Below, one piece after another: positions 1 to 5,860 of a DNA stretch of 7,361 nt (within the stretch, counting starts at the first letter, position 1; each line of letters starts with the position of its first letter). The stretch lies in NCBI GenBank assembly GCA_017308345.1, contig JAFKFE010000232.1, forward strand, positions 1-7,361, written 5' to 3'. The notes below the pieces were generated by a model. It was not told the DNA's origin. It searched no databases and worked only from the letters and a program-made list of their open reading frames with translations. The DNA is from Alphaproteobacteria bacterium (GTDB lineage: Bacteria; Pseudomonadota; Alphaproteobacteria; Rhizobiales; Rhizobiaceae). The position numbers were made by a program, and so were the translations under genes.

Positions 1-1
1 C

Positions 2-799
2 TTCACCGGAGTGGCGCTGGGCGCGGCGCTGCGCGGGCTGCGGCCCATCGTCGAAATCATGTTCGGCGATTTCTGCTTCGTGGCGGCCGACCAGATCGCC
101 AACGGCATCGCCAAGGTGAGGCACATGTTCGGCGACGGATTTCCGGTGCCGCTCATCATGCGGGTGCGCGTTTCTCCGCACACCGGCTACGGCTCGCAGC
201 ATTCGAGCGATCCCGCGGCGCTGTTCCGGATGTTCCCCGGCTGGCACGTGGTCTCGCCGACCACGGCGTTCGACTATGTCGGACTGCTGAACACGGCGCT
301 CAGGACCAACGATCCCGTCGCGATCATCGAGCACGTCGAATTCTACCAGCGCGAAAGCCCGGTCCCCCGCGACGAGCGGGACTACTGCATCCCGTTCGGC
401 AAGGCAAAGATCGTACGTGACGGCACCGCCTGCACGGTTCTCGCGACATCGGTCATGGTCCCCGCCGCCGTGAAGGTCGCGGAAGAAACCGGCATCGATG
501 CCGAGATCATCGACATGCGCAGCATCGGCCAGCTCACGACCGACTGGTCTCTCGTGCTCTCATCCGTCGCCAAGACAAACCGGGTCATCATCGTCGAGCA
601 GGTCGCGAGCGGCCTTTCGCTTGGCCGCCACTGGATCGCCGAGATCCAGGCGCGCGCCTTCGATGATCTGGACCACGAGATACTCCACGTCACCGGCAGC
701 CTTTCGGCGCCCGTCGTTTCGGCCGTCTTGAACAAGGCCGCGCTGGGATCCCCCGAAAAACTGCGGCAGGCGATGGAGTTGATTACCGAAAGTGTGTGA
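2..799 (+). CDS. 2-oxoacid dehydrogenase E1 component, beta subunit (5'-truncated by window edge)
   Basis: This is the C-terminal 265 residues of an E1 beta subunit of the pyruvate/acetoin/branched-chain 2-oxoacid dehydrogenase family. With an alpha subunit, such proteins decarboxylate a 2-oxoacid using thiamine diphosphate. The reading frame is open from base 2, and the residues before the first GTG (FTG, then VALGAALRGLRPIVE) are already family-like, so the true start lies upstream and roughly 60-70 residues are missing compared with the usual 325-340. Visible signatures are GLRPIVE, the DQIAN motif, and the QHS histidine motif that lies near the cofactor in this family. The transketolase C-terminal domain follows (IPFGKAKIVRDG, then the DAEIIDMRSI segment and IIVEQ). 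The stop at 797-799 is followed after 28 bases by a solute-binding protein gene rather than the E2 gene that often follows. The 2-oxoacid used cannot be told from the sequence. Confidence 0.88.
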   Translation, partial: FTGVALGAALRGLRPIVEIMFGDFCFVAADQIANGIAKVRHMFGDGFPVPLIMRVRVSPHTGYGSQHSSDPAALFRMFPGWHVVSPTTAFDYVGLLNTALRTNDPVAIIEHVEFYQRESPVPRDERDYCIPFGKAKIVRDGTACTVLATSVMVPAAVKVAEETGIDAEIIDMRSIGQLTTDWSLVLSSVAKTNRVIIVEQVASGLSLGRHWIAEIQARAFDDLDHEILHVTGSLSAPVVSAVLNKAALGSPEKLRQAMELITESV

Positions 800-827
800 A
801 CCGAAAAGTGCCAGAAGGAGAATGGTA

Positions 828-2426
828 ATGAGACTGGGGAACTCGAAATACTGGAAGAGCCTTGCGGCGGCGACGCTGCTCGGCGGCCTAGCGGCCACGG
901 CAATGCCGGCGGAGGCCAAGACGCTGGTCATCGCCCGCGACATGGACATCAACTCGCTCGATTTGCACAGGAGCTGGTGCGACACCTGCATGATCTACAA
1001 CGCGGCGGTCTATGACGGCCTGCTCGCGCTGGACAAGGACAACAAGCTGGTGCCGGTGATCGCCGAGAGCTGGACCGTCAACGACGACCAGACCGTCTTC
1101 ACCTTCAAGCTCAACCCCAAGGCCACCTTTTCCGACGGCTCCAAGGTCGAGGCAAAGGACGTGAAGTGGTCGTGGGAGCGGCTGAAGAACATCAAGGGTA
1201 GCCCGTCCGACCTCGCCTCCACGATCGCGTCGGTGGAGACCCCCGACGCCGAGACGGTGGTGGTGAAGACCGCGGAGCCGAATTCGGAGCTGCTGAACGT
1301 GCTGGCGGCGAGCTATTTCGGCGTCATCAACAGTGACGTCGCGCAATCGGAGGGCAAGGCCACCGCGGCGGCCGACGCCGCGCAGTCGGACCCGGCCGAG
1401 CCCTGGTTCCTCGCGCATTCGGTCGGCGCTGGACCGTTCGTGCTGGAATCCTACCAGCCCGGGGCGGAGCTCAGGCTGAAGCGCAATGAAAAATACTGGC
1501 GCGAACCGGCGAAGGTCGACGAGATCGTCATCCGCCAGGTCGGCGATGCCGTGGCCCAGGCCCAGCTTCTGCAGAGCGGCCAGGCCGACGTCGCCATGAA
1601 CATCGACCCTGAAACGGCCAAGACGCTCACGGGCCCGAACGTGAAGACGGAATCGGCACCCTCCAACAACTTCGTCTACATCGCCGTCAGCCCGGGCGCG
1701 GTCGCCAATCCCTTCCCGATCACGGCCGATATCCGCGAAGCCATTTCGCTCGCCATCGACCGCAAATCGCTTGTCGACTTCACGCTGGGCGAAGGCAATG
1801 GCCGGCTGATCTCGGTGCCCTTCCCTCTGGATTTCCCGGGCGGGGCCGGACATTCGATCCCCGAGTACAGCCCTGACAAGGCGAAGGAACTGCTGGCCAA
1901 GGCAGGGCACGCCGACGGCTTCACGCTCGAGGCGACCTATCCGAAGCTCAACGTGTACGGCGTCGATTTCACGCTGGCCATGCAGAAGATCCAGCAGGAT
2001 CTGGCGGCCGTGAACATCAAGCTGGAGCTCAAGCCCGTCGAGTTCCCGAACTGGCGCGAGGCGGCGAACAAGGATCACATCCCGCTCACCTTCGTCTTCT
2101 TCGCGCCCGACTTCTACGGCACGTCGCAATATGTGAACTATTTCGGCCTGGCGCCGGATTCGACCTGGGCCAAGCGCGCGGGCGCCGCCACCGACCCGTC
2201 CTTCGTCCTCCAGGACACCAAGCCGATGCTGGCCGAAGCGTTGAAATCCGCGCCCGACAAAGCGGAAAAGATCTATTTCGACATCGGCGAGAAGATCAAG
2301 GCGCAGAACATCATCATTCCGATGATCAGCCCGAACACGATCCTGGCCTATGGCAGCAAGGTCCACGGTGTTCGCAGTTCGCCGAGCTCCAACGTTCCGC
2401 TCTACGAGATCTCGCTCGACGACTGA
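828..2426 (+). CDS. ABC transporter periplasmic solute-binding protein, family 5 (peptide/opine/nickel type)
   Basis: This 532-residue exported receptor belongs to SBP family 5 (DppA/OppA-like) and would deliver a ligand to an ABC importer. I chose ATG 828 because AAGGAG (815-820) lies 7 bases upstream. The in-frame ATG at 822 is only 1 base from that site, and the GTG at 792 overlaps the preceding gene. A Sec signal peptide is clear: positive N-terminus (MRLGNSKYWK), Ala/Leu core, and an AEA cleavage site after about residue 30. The family signature ESWTVNDDQTVFTFKL...FSDG...DVKWSWERL follows at about residues 76-118. A C51-x-x-C54 pair sits just inside the mature protein, where the family usually reads as a plain 'LDP..' stretch. 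The ligand cannot be told; this family includes peptide, opine, sugar and nickel binders. No permease or ATPase gene follows, so it is an orphan receptor in this window, probably cotranscribed with the E1 beta gene. Confidence 0.92.
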   Translation: MRLGNSKYWKSLAAATLLGGLAATAMPAEAKTLVIARDMDINSLDLHRSWCDTCMIYNAAVYDGLLALDKDNKLVPVIAESWTVNDDQTVFTFKLNPKATFSDGSKVEAKDVKWSWERLKNIKGSPSDLASTIASVETPDAETVVVKTAEPNSELLNVLAASYFGVINSDVAQSEGKATAAADAAQSDPAEPWFLAHSVGAGPFVLESYQPGAELRLKRNEKYWREPAKVDEIVIRQVGDAVAQAQLLQSGQADVAMNIDPETAKTLTGPNVKTESAPSNNFVYIAVSPGAVANPFPITADIREAISLAIDRKSLVDFTLGEGNGRLISVPFPLDFPGGAGHSIPEYSPDKAKELLAKAGHADGFTLEATYPKLNVYGVDFTLAMQKIQQDLAAVNIKLELKPVEFPNWREAANKDHIPLTFVFFAPDFYGTSQYVNYFGLAPDSTWAKRAGAATDPSFVLQDTKPMLAEALKSAPDKAEKIYFDIGEKIKAQNIIIPMISPNTILAYGSKVHGVRSSPSSNVPLYEISLDD

Positions 2427-2438
2427 GCGCGATTTCCA

Positions 2439-2473
2439 TCTATCCGCGGGTCCTTGAAAGCCCCGCGGATAGA
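2439..2473. repeat. Perfect 12-bp inverted repeat downstream of the family 5 receptor gene
   Basis: TCTATCCGCGGG (2439-2450) pairs perfectly with CCCGCGGATAGA (2462-2473) around an 11-base loop, starting 12 bases after the stop codon. No T-run follows, so it is not a classical intrinsic terminator. It may protect the mRNA 3' end or assist Rho-dependent termination (inference). Confidence 0.6.
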
Positions 2474-2504
2474 GTTCCGCCCGACAGCATTTTCCAGATT
2501 TGCC

Positions 2505-2545
2505 GCGGTGGCCGGGATGACTGTCCTGGCTACCGCAATTTCTTT
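2505..2545 (+). terminator. Candidate intrinsic terminator of the E1 beta/receptor transcript
   Basis: A 13-pair stem (2505-2517 with 2524-2536, two G-U pairs, no mismatches) closes a 6-base loop and is followed by AATTTCTTT (2537-2545). It lies about 80 bases after the receptor stop and ahead of the next promoter. The U-rich tail is interrupted by A and C, so termination strength is uncertain. Confidence 0.5.
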
Positions 2546-2561
2546 CCTGGCATAATCACAG

Positions 2562-2588
2562 CAACGAATTCGCGCTCGAATTTCGTTG
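2562..2588. promoter_or_regulatory. Palindromic candidate operator upstream of the (R)-amine transaminase gene
   Basis: CAACGAA (2562-2568) and TTCGTTG (2582-2588) are exact inverted arms. Inside them ATTCG and CGAAT continue the symmetry with a one-base offset, giving a 27-base near-palindrome. It ends 13 bases before the proposed -35 box at 2602, a usual place for an activator or repressor site. No regulator gene is visible, so the binding protein is unknown. Confidence 0.35.
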
Positions 2589-2601
2589 ACAAATCAAAGC
2601 C

Positions 2602-2629
2602 TTGATAGCACTTTTCGATAGTCGATAAA
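2602..2629 (+). promoter_or_regulatory. Probable sigma70-type promoter of the (R)-amine transaminase gene
   Basis: TTGATA (2602-2607, 5 of 6 consensus) is separated by 16 bases from GATAAA (2624-2629, 4 of 6). Transcription would start near 2636, giving a short leader of about 18 bases that carries the GGAGA ribosome site before GTG 2654. A perfect TTGACA at 2586-2591 is a second candidate -35, but nothing resembling a -10 sits 16-18 bases beyond it. The segment TTTTCGATAGTCGATAAAA (2612-2630) is partly palindromic (CGA-TAG-TCG core) and overlaps the -10. Confidence 0.5.
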
Positions 2630-2653
2630 AATCGGCTAATGTGGAGATTACTC

Positions 2654-3613
2654 GTGGCATACACCGACTTCATTTTCGACGGCTACCGCAAACGCCTCGC
2701 CGAGCTGGAGGCCAGCGACAATCCATTCGCGAAGGGGGTGGCTTATGTCGAAGGGGAGCTTTATCCCATCCACGAGGCCCGCATCCCCATTCTCGACCAG
2801 GGATTTCTCCATTCCGACCTGACCTATGACGTGCCCTCGATCTGGGATGGGCGCTTCTTCCGCCTCGACGATCATCTCGACCGTTTCGAGCGCAGCCTCA
2901 AGCAACTGCGGCTGCGGAGCAAGCTCGATCGCCACGGCATCCGCCAGAAGCTGGTGGAGATGGCGGCCAGAAGCGGCATCCGTGACGCCTATGTCTGCAT
3001 GATCGTGACGCGCGGCCTGAAGTTCATCCGCCAGTACAGCCCCGATGAGATCGAGAACAACCTTTACCTCATGGTGCAGCCCTTCGTCTGGGTGATGGGC
3101 GAGGAACTGCAGACGACCGGCGGCTCGGCCATCATCGCGCGCGACGTCCGCCGCGTGCCGCCCGGCGCCATCGACCCGACCGTGAAGAATCTGCAGTGGG
3201 GCGATTTCGTGCGCGGCATGCTCGAGGCGCGCGATCGCGGCGCCAACTACCCGATCCTGACCGACGGGGACGGAAACCTGACGGAGGGCTCCGGCTTCAA
3301 TGTCTGCATCATCAAGGACGGCGTTCTGCGGACGCCGAAGCGCGGCGTGCTGGAAGGCGTGACACGCAAGACCGTGCTGGAGGTCGCCAAGGCGCATGGC
3401 ATCGAATGCCATGTCGAGGACGTCCCGGTGAGCGCCGCCTATAATTACGACGAGCTGCTGTTCGTCACCACGGCCGGCGGCGTCATGCCGATCACCAAGC
3501 TGGACGGAGCGCCGGTCGGCGGCGGGGATGTCGGTCCGGTCAGCAAGACGATTTGGAAGGCTTACTGGGAGGCCCATTACGACCCGATGCGCAGCTTCGC
3601 CATCAACTATTGA
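2654..3613 (+). CDS. Fold-type IV PLP aminotransferase, (R)-selective amine transaminase type
   Basis: This 319-residue cytoplasmic enzyme would move an amino group from an (R)-amine, or a similarly presented D- or branched-chain amino acid, to a keto acid such as pyruvate. The GTG start at 2654 is preferred: GGAGA (2643-2647) lies 6-7 bases upstream, while ATG 2639 has no ribosome site. From memory it aligns almost without gaps to the Aspergillus and Arthrobacter (R)-amine transaminases. Shared motifs are [26 protein letters not shown] (41-60), [11 protein letters not shown] and the block around [19 protein letters not shown] (166-184). It also shares [15 protein letters not shown] (202-216) and [11 protein letters not shown]178 is the expected Schiff-base lysine, E211 and R77 the usual cofactor contacts, and R126 the flexible-loop arginine. 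Position 115 is Cys where, as I recall, the fungal enzymes have Glu. Databases may call it a branched-chain aminotransferase. It has its own promoter and converges on the minus-strand reductase gene. Confidence 0.9.
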   Translation: MAYTDFIFDGYRKRLAELEASDNPFAKGVAYVEGELYPIHEARIPILDQGFLHSDLTYDVPSIWDGRFFRLDDHLDRFERSLKQLRLRSKLDRHGIRQKLVEMAARSGIRDAYVCMIVTRGLKFIRQYSPDEIENNLYLMVQPFVWVMGEELQTTGGSAIIARDVRRVPPGAIDPTVKNLQWGDFVRGMLEARDRGANYPILTDGDGNLTEGSGFNVCIIKDGVLRTPKRGVLEGVTRKTVLEVAKAHGIECHVEDVPVSAAYNYDELLFVTTAGGVMPITKLDGAPVGGGDVGPVSKTIWKAYWEAHYDPMRSFAINY

Positions 3614-3673
3614 AAGTCCGGCCGGCGGGCAGCCTAATCACCTCAAATGGCCAGTTGCAGGTCGATCGGACGC

Positions 3674-3713
3674 GAAAAAGGCTGCGGACCATTGAAGGGC
3701 CGCAGCCTTTTTC
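3674..3713. terminator. Bidirectional intrinsic terminator between convergent genes
   Basis: GAAAAAGGCTGCGG (3674-3687) pairs perfectly with CCGCAGCCTTTTTC (3700-3713) around a 12-base loop. The GC-rich core is flanked by five A on the left and five T on the right, so each strand ends in a U-run. It can stop the plus-strand transaminase transcript (stop 3613) and the minus-strand reductase transcript (stop 3733). Confidence 0.9.
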
Positions 3714-3732
3714 ATTTCCGGAACTGACCGTT

Positions 3733-4302
3733 TCAGGCGATCTGGCAGGCGCCTTCAAAGGCAAGCCGGGGCAAACGCGGAAACAGCCCGGTGGGATCGC
3801 CATAGCCGAGGTTGACCAGGAAATTGCTCTTCCAGCTCGTTCCGGCGAAGAAGGCCTCGTCGACGAGATGGTTCTTGAAACCGGACATCGGCCCGGCATC
3901 GAGCCCCAGCATGCGGGCGGCGAGGATGAGATAGCCGCCCTGAAGGGTGCCGTTGCGAAAGGCGGTTTCACGCGCGACGTCGGGGCTCGACGTGAACCAG
4001 GAGCGCGCGTCCGTGTGCGGGAAGAGCTCCGGCAAACGATCATAGAAGGCCTCGTCATAAGCGACGATCGCGGTGACCGGCGCCGCCATGGTCTTGGCGG
4101 AATTGCCGCTGCTCAGCGCCGGCCTGAGTTTCTCCTTGGCCTCGGGCGACCGGACGAAGACGAACCTGCCCGGCGAGCAGTTCGCCGAAGTCGGCCCCAT
4201 CTTCAAGAGGTCGTAGAGCTGCCTCAGCGTATCGTCGGAAACCGGCCGGTCCGTCCACTTGTTGTGTGTGCGGGCTTCGGTGAAAATGCTGTAGTCGTTC
4301 AT
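3733..4302 (-). CDS. RutE-type nitroreductase-family protein (putative malonic semialdehyde reductase)
   Basis: This 189-residue FMN-binding nitroreductase-fold protein strongly resembles E. coli RutE (about 196 residues), which in the Rut pyrimidine pathway reduces malonic semialdehyde to 3-hydroxypropionate. Shared motifs are ARTHN (10-14), GPTSANCSP (36-44), ALSSGN (62-67) and APVTAIVA (74-81). The [15 protein letters not shown] block (93-107), [17 protein letters not shown] (132-142) and NLGYGD (164-169) also match, and the length is normal. The ATG start at 4302 has a modest upstream GGA five bases away. A possible -10 box TATATT lies on the minus strand at 4362-4367, without a convincing -35. 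No rutA-D, F or G genes are near. It lies downstream of the class III aminotransferase on the same strand, so a product semialdehyde of that transaminase is a plausible substrate (inference). Its 3' end shares a terminator with the (R)-amine transaminase gene. Confidence 0.88.
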   Translation of the reverse strand: MNDYSIFTEARTHNKWTDRPVSDDTLRQLYDLLKMGPTSANCSPGRFVFVRSPEAKEKLRPALSSGNSAKTMAAPVTAIVAYDEAFYDRLPELFPHTDARSWFTSSPDVARETAFRNGTLQGGYLILAARMLGLDAGPMSGFKNHLVDEAFFAGTSWKSNFLVNLGYGDPTGLFPRLPRLAFEGACQIA

Positions 4303-4409
4303 TGCGATCCGCGTATCCTTGGCATGAATTCAGGCCGCCTCGTCCCATGCGACCTGGGCACAATATATCCCCCGAAAGATGCAGCGCCCCGTATCCCTCC
4401 GCGCCGTGT

Positions 4410-4508
4410 GGAGCGGGGCATCGTTTCACGGAAACGCCGGACCACTCCATCTCTTTGTTTCCAGGCAATTCCGGGCGGAAAGCCGTTTCACGCTTTTCCC
4501 GGAATTGC
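4410..4508. repeat. RIME1-like double-palindrome intergenic repeat
   Basis: Two adjacent palindromes fill the gap between the two minus-strand genes. The first (4410-4448) has 18-base arms matching at 13 positions around a 3-base centre. The second (4465-4508) has perfect 11-base arms GCAATTCCGGG/CCCGGAATTGC with a 22-base interior that can itself fold (GGAAAGC against GCTTTTCC). On the minus strand it contains GGAAACAAAGAGATGGAG between the palindromes, very like the 'AAACAAAGAGATAGAGC' stretch I remember from many rhizobial intergenic repeats. RIME1 (Rhizobium-specific intergenic mosaic element, about 108 bp, two large palindromes) fits in size and form. It starts 11 bases past the aminotransferase stop and could end or stabilise that mRNA. 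The family name rests on memory, not on a search. Confidence 0.65.
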
Positions 4509-4519
4509 TCCGGTTCCCT

Positions 4520-5803
4520 TCAGCGGGCGACTTTGAGCCTTGCCAGGACGAGCGGATTCTCGTTCGCCGGAATTCGCGTACGCTCGGCCTTCAGCTCGGC
4601 GAAGGCCCGCTCGCTCGCCTTCAGCGTCTGCTCGATGTCGGCGGCCGTCATGGCCGCGTTCAGGAACATGTTGTGATAGGGGTGGAAATAGACGCCATGC
4701 TTGAGGGCGTTCGTCACCCAGGCATAGCCGAGGCGCATATCCGGATCGTCGTGGAACAGGATCTGCGGCATCTGCGAGGGACCGGTCTGGCGCAGCGAGA
4801 AGCCGAAGGCGGCGGCCTGTTCATCGAGGCCGGCACGCAACTTGTCGCCCAGCTCAACGGTGTGTTCCAGATATTTGGTCTCGCGGATCAGGCGCAGCGT
4901 CTCGATGCCGGCGGCCATCGGAACGGCGGAGAACCAGAAGGAGCCGGTGGCAAAGATGGAGCGGGCGGCGGCGTAGAAACGCCGCGAGCCCATCATCGCC
5001 GAGATCGGATGACCGTTGGCAATCGCCTTACCCCAGCAACTGATGTCGGGCTCCACTCCCAGGATCGACCACGAGCAGTCCCGCGCCAGCCTGAAACCGG
5101 CCCGCACGTCATCGACGATCAGCGGCGCGTCCACGGCATCGCAAATCTTGCGCGCGGCCTGCGCGAACGCTTGCGAGGGGATCAGCTGATCGGCAAAAAC
5201 CTCATGCTTGAACGGCGTGGCGAAAACGCCCGCGACGTCGCCGTCAGCCGATCGCACCGCGGCCTCCAGGCTCTCGATATTGTTGTATTCATAGGCGATG
5301 ATCTGACGCCGCTCGTCATCGACGATGCCCGTGCGGTTCGGGGTGCACCATGGCTGCGAGCCGTGATAGGCGCCGGTCGCGACCAGGATCTTGCGGCGTT
5401 TCGAATAGGCGCGCGCCGTCGTCATCGCCATCGAGGTGGCGTCGCTGCCGTTCTTGCAGAACATCGCCCAATCGGCGTGAGACACCATCGAGACCATGGT
5501 TTCGGCCAGTTCGACCATAAGGTGCGACGGTCCCGTCATGGTATCGCCGAGCTCCGCCTGCTTGCGCGCGGCGGATTCGATCTCGGGGTTTCCATAGCCG
5601 AAAAGATTCGGTCCATAAGCGCTCATATAGTCGATATATTCATTGCCATCGGCATCCCATAGCCGCGCGCCACTCGCGCGACTGAAGAACTGTGGGAAAT
5701 CGGAAGGCAAAAGCGCTGTAGATTCATGGCCATACATACCACCTGGTATGACGCGGCGGGCACGCTCCAGCAGCTCTGAATTCCGACGATTCGACCAAGT
5801 CAT
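4520..5803 (-). CDS. Class III PLP aminotransferase, glutamate-1-semialdehyde aminomutase-like
   Basis: This 427-residue fold-type I PLP enzyme is of the class III (omega-aminotransferase/HemL-like) family and probably transfers an amino group between an amine or beta/omega-amino acid and a keto acid. ATG 5803 is preferred: AGGGA lies about 10 bases upstream and a good promoter sits just beyond. Longer in-frame starts would read through that promoter and encode a low-complexity, non-family N-terminus. Motifs in order: LWDADGNEYIDYMSAYG (48-64), the cofactor-phosphate loop GSDAT (119-123), YHG (146-148), and DDVRAGFR (231-238) in place of the usual DEVMTGFR, with D231 for the pyridine nitrogen. 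WGKAIANGHP (257-266) follows, with Schiff-base lysine K259. The usual EP-x-GN region reads ATPFKHEVF (195-203). Alphaproteobacteria normally make 5-aminolevulinate by ALA synthase, so a heme role is unlikely. Its substrate is unknown; beta-amino-acid aminotransferases belong to the same group. Confidence 0.87.
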   Translation of the reverse strand: MTWSNRRNSELLERARRVIPGGMYGHESTALLPSDFPQFFSRASGARLWDADGNEYIDYMSAYGPNLFGYGNPEIESAARKQAELGDTMTGPSHLMVELAETMVSMVSHADWAMFCKNGSDATSMAMTTARAYSKRRKILVATGAYHGSQPWCTPNRTGIVDDERRQIIAYEYNNIESLEAAVRSADGDVAGVFATPFKHEVFADQLIPSQAFAQAARKICDAVDAPLIVDDVRAGFRLARDCSWSILGVEPDISCWGKAIANGHPISAMMGSRRFYAAARSIFATGSFWFSAVPMAAGIETLRLIRETKYLEHTVELGDKLRAGLDEQAAAFGFSLRQTGPSQMPQILFHDDPDMRLGYAWVTNALKHGVYFHPYHNMFLNAAMTAADIEQTLKASERAFAELKAERTRIPANENPLVLARLKVAR

Positions 5804-5831
5804 TGATGTGATTTCCCTATTTGCGTTGCAG

Positions 5832-5860
5832 CCTATAGCAAGAAAAATATCTGCTATCAA
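5832..5860 (-). promoter_or_regulatory. Sigma70-type promoter of the class III aminotransferase gene, overlapped by an inverted repeat
   Basis: Read on the minus strand, TTGATA (5860-5855) is followed after exactly 17 bases by TATAGG (5837-5832), matching 5 of 6 and 4 of 6 consensus bases. The start site would be near 5825, about 22 bases before ATG 5803. The same stretch holds inverted half-sites ATAGCA (5835-5840) and TGCTAT (5852-5857) with an A/T-rich 11-base spacer, a good form for an operator that would block RNA polymerase. Because the site is symmetric and lies between divergent genes, it could also act on the plus-strand receptor gene. Confidence 0.6.

Noticed and set aside
888..2366. 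A 492-codon open frame on the minus strand opposite the family 5 receptor gene
   Set aside because: Its product is Arg/Val/Leu/Asp-rich with no family motifs, a typical antisense shadow of a high-GC gene whose plus-strand product has a signal peptide and clear family signatures.
2586..2591. Perfect TTGACA as the main -35 box
   Set aside because: The bases 16-18 beyond it (around 2608-2615) do not resemble a -10 box, whereas TTGATA at 2602 has GATAAA at proper spacing. It remains a weak alternative.
2639..2653. ATG 2639 as start of the (R)-amine transaminase
   Set aside because: It has no ribosome site and would lie only about 3 bases after the predicted transcription start; GTG 2654 has GGAGA at good spacing and fits the N-terminus of related enzymes.
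2648..3577. A 309-codon minus-strand frame opposite the (R)-amine transaminase gene
   Set aside because: Antisense shadow: no family motifs, and the plus-strand frame is unmistakable.
3553..4536. A 327-codon plus-strand frame crossing the terminator and the RutE-like gene
   Set aside because: It reads through the bidirectional terminator and the RIME-like repeat, and its composition is that of shadow sequence.
4379..5662. A 427-codon plus-strand frame opposite the class III aminotransferase
   Set aside because: It has no motifs, is Arg/Gly/His-rich and begins inside the RIME-like repeat region; the minus-strand frame carries all PLP-enzyme motifs.
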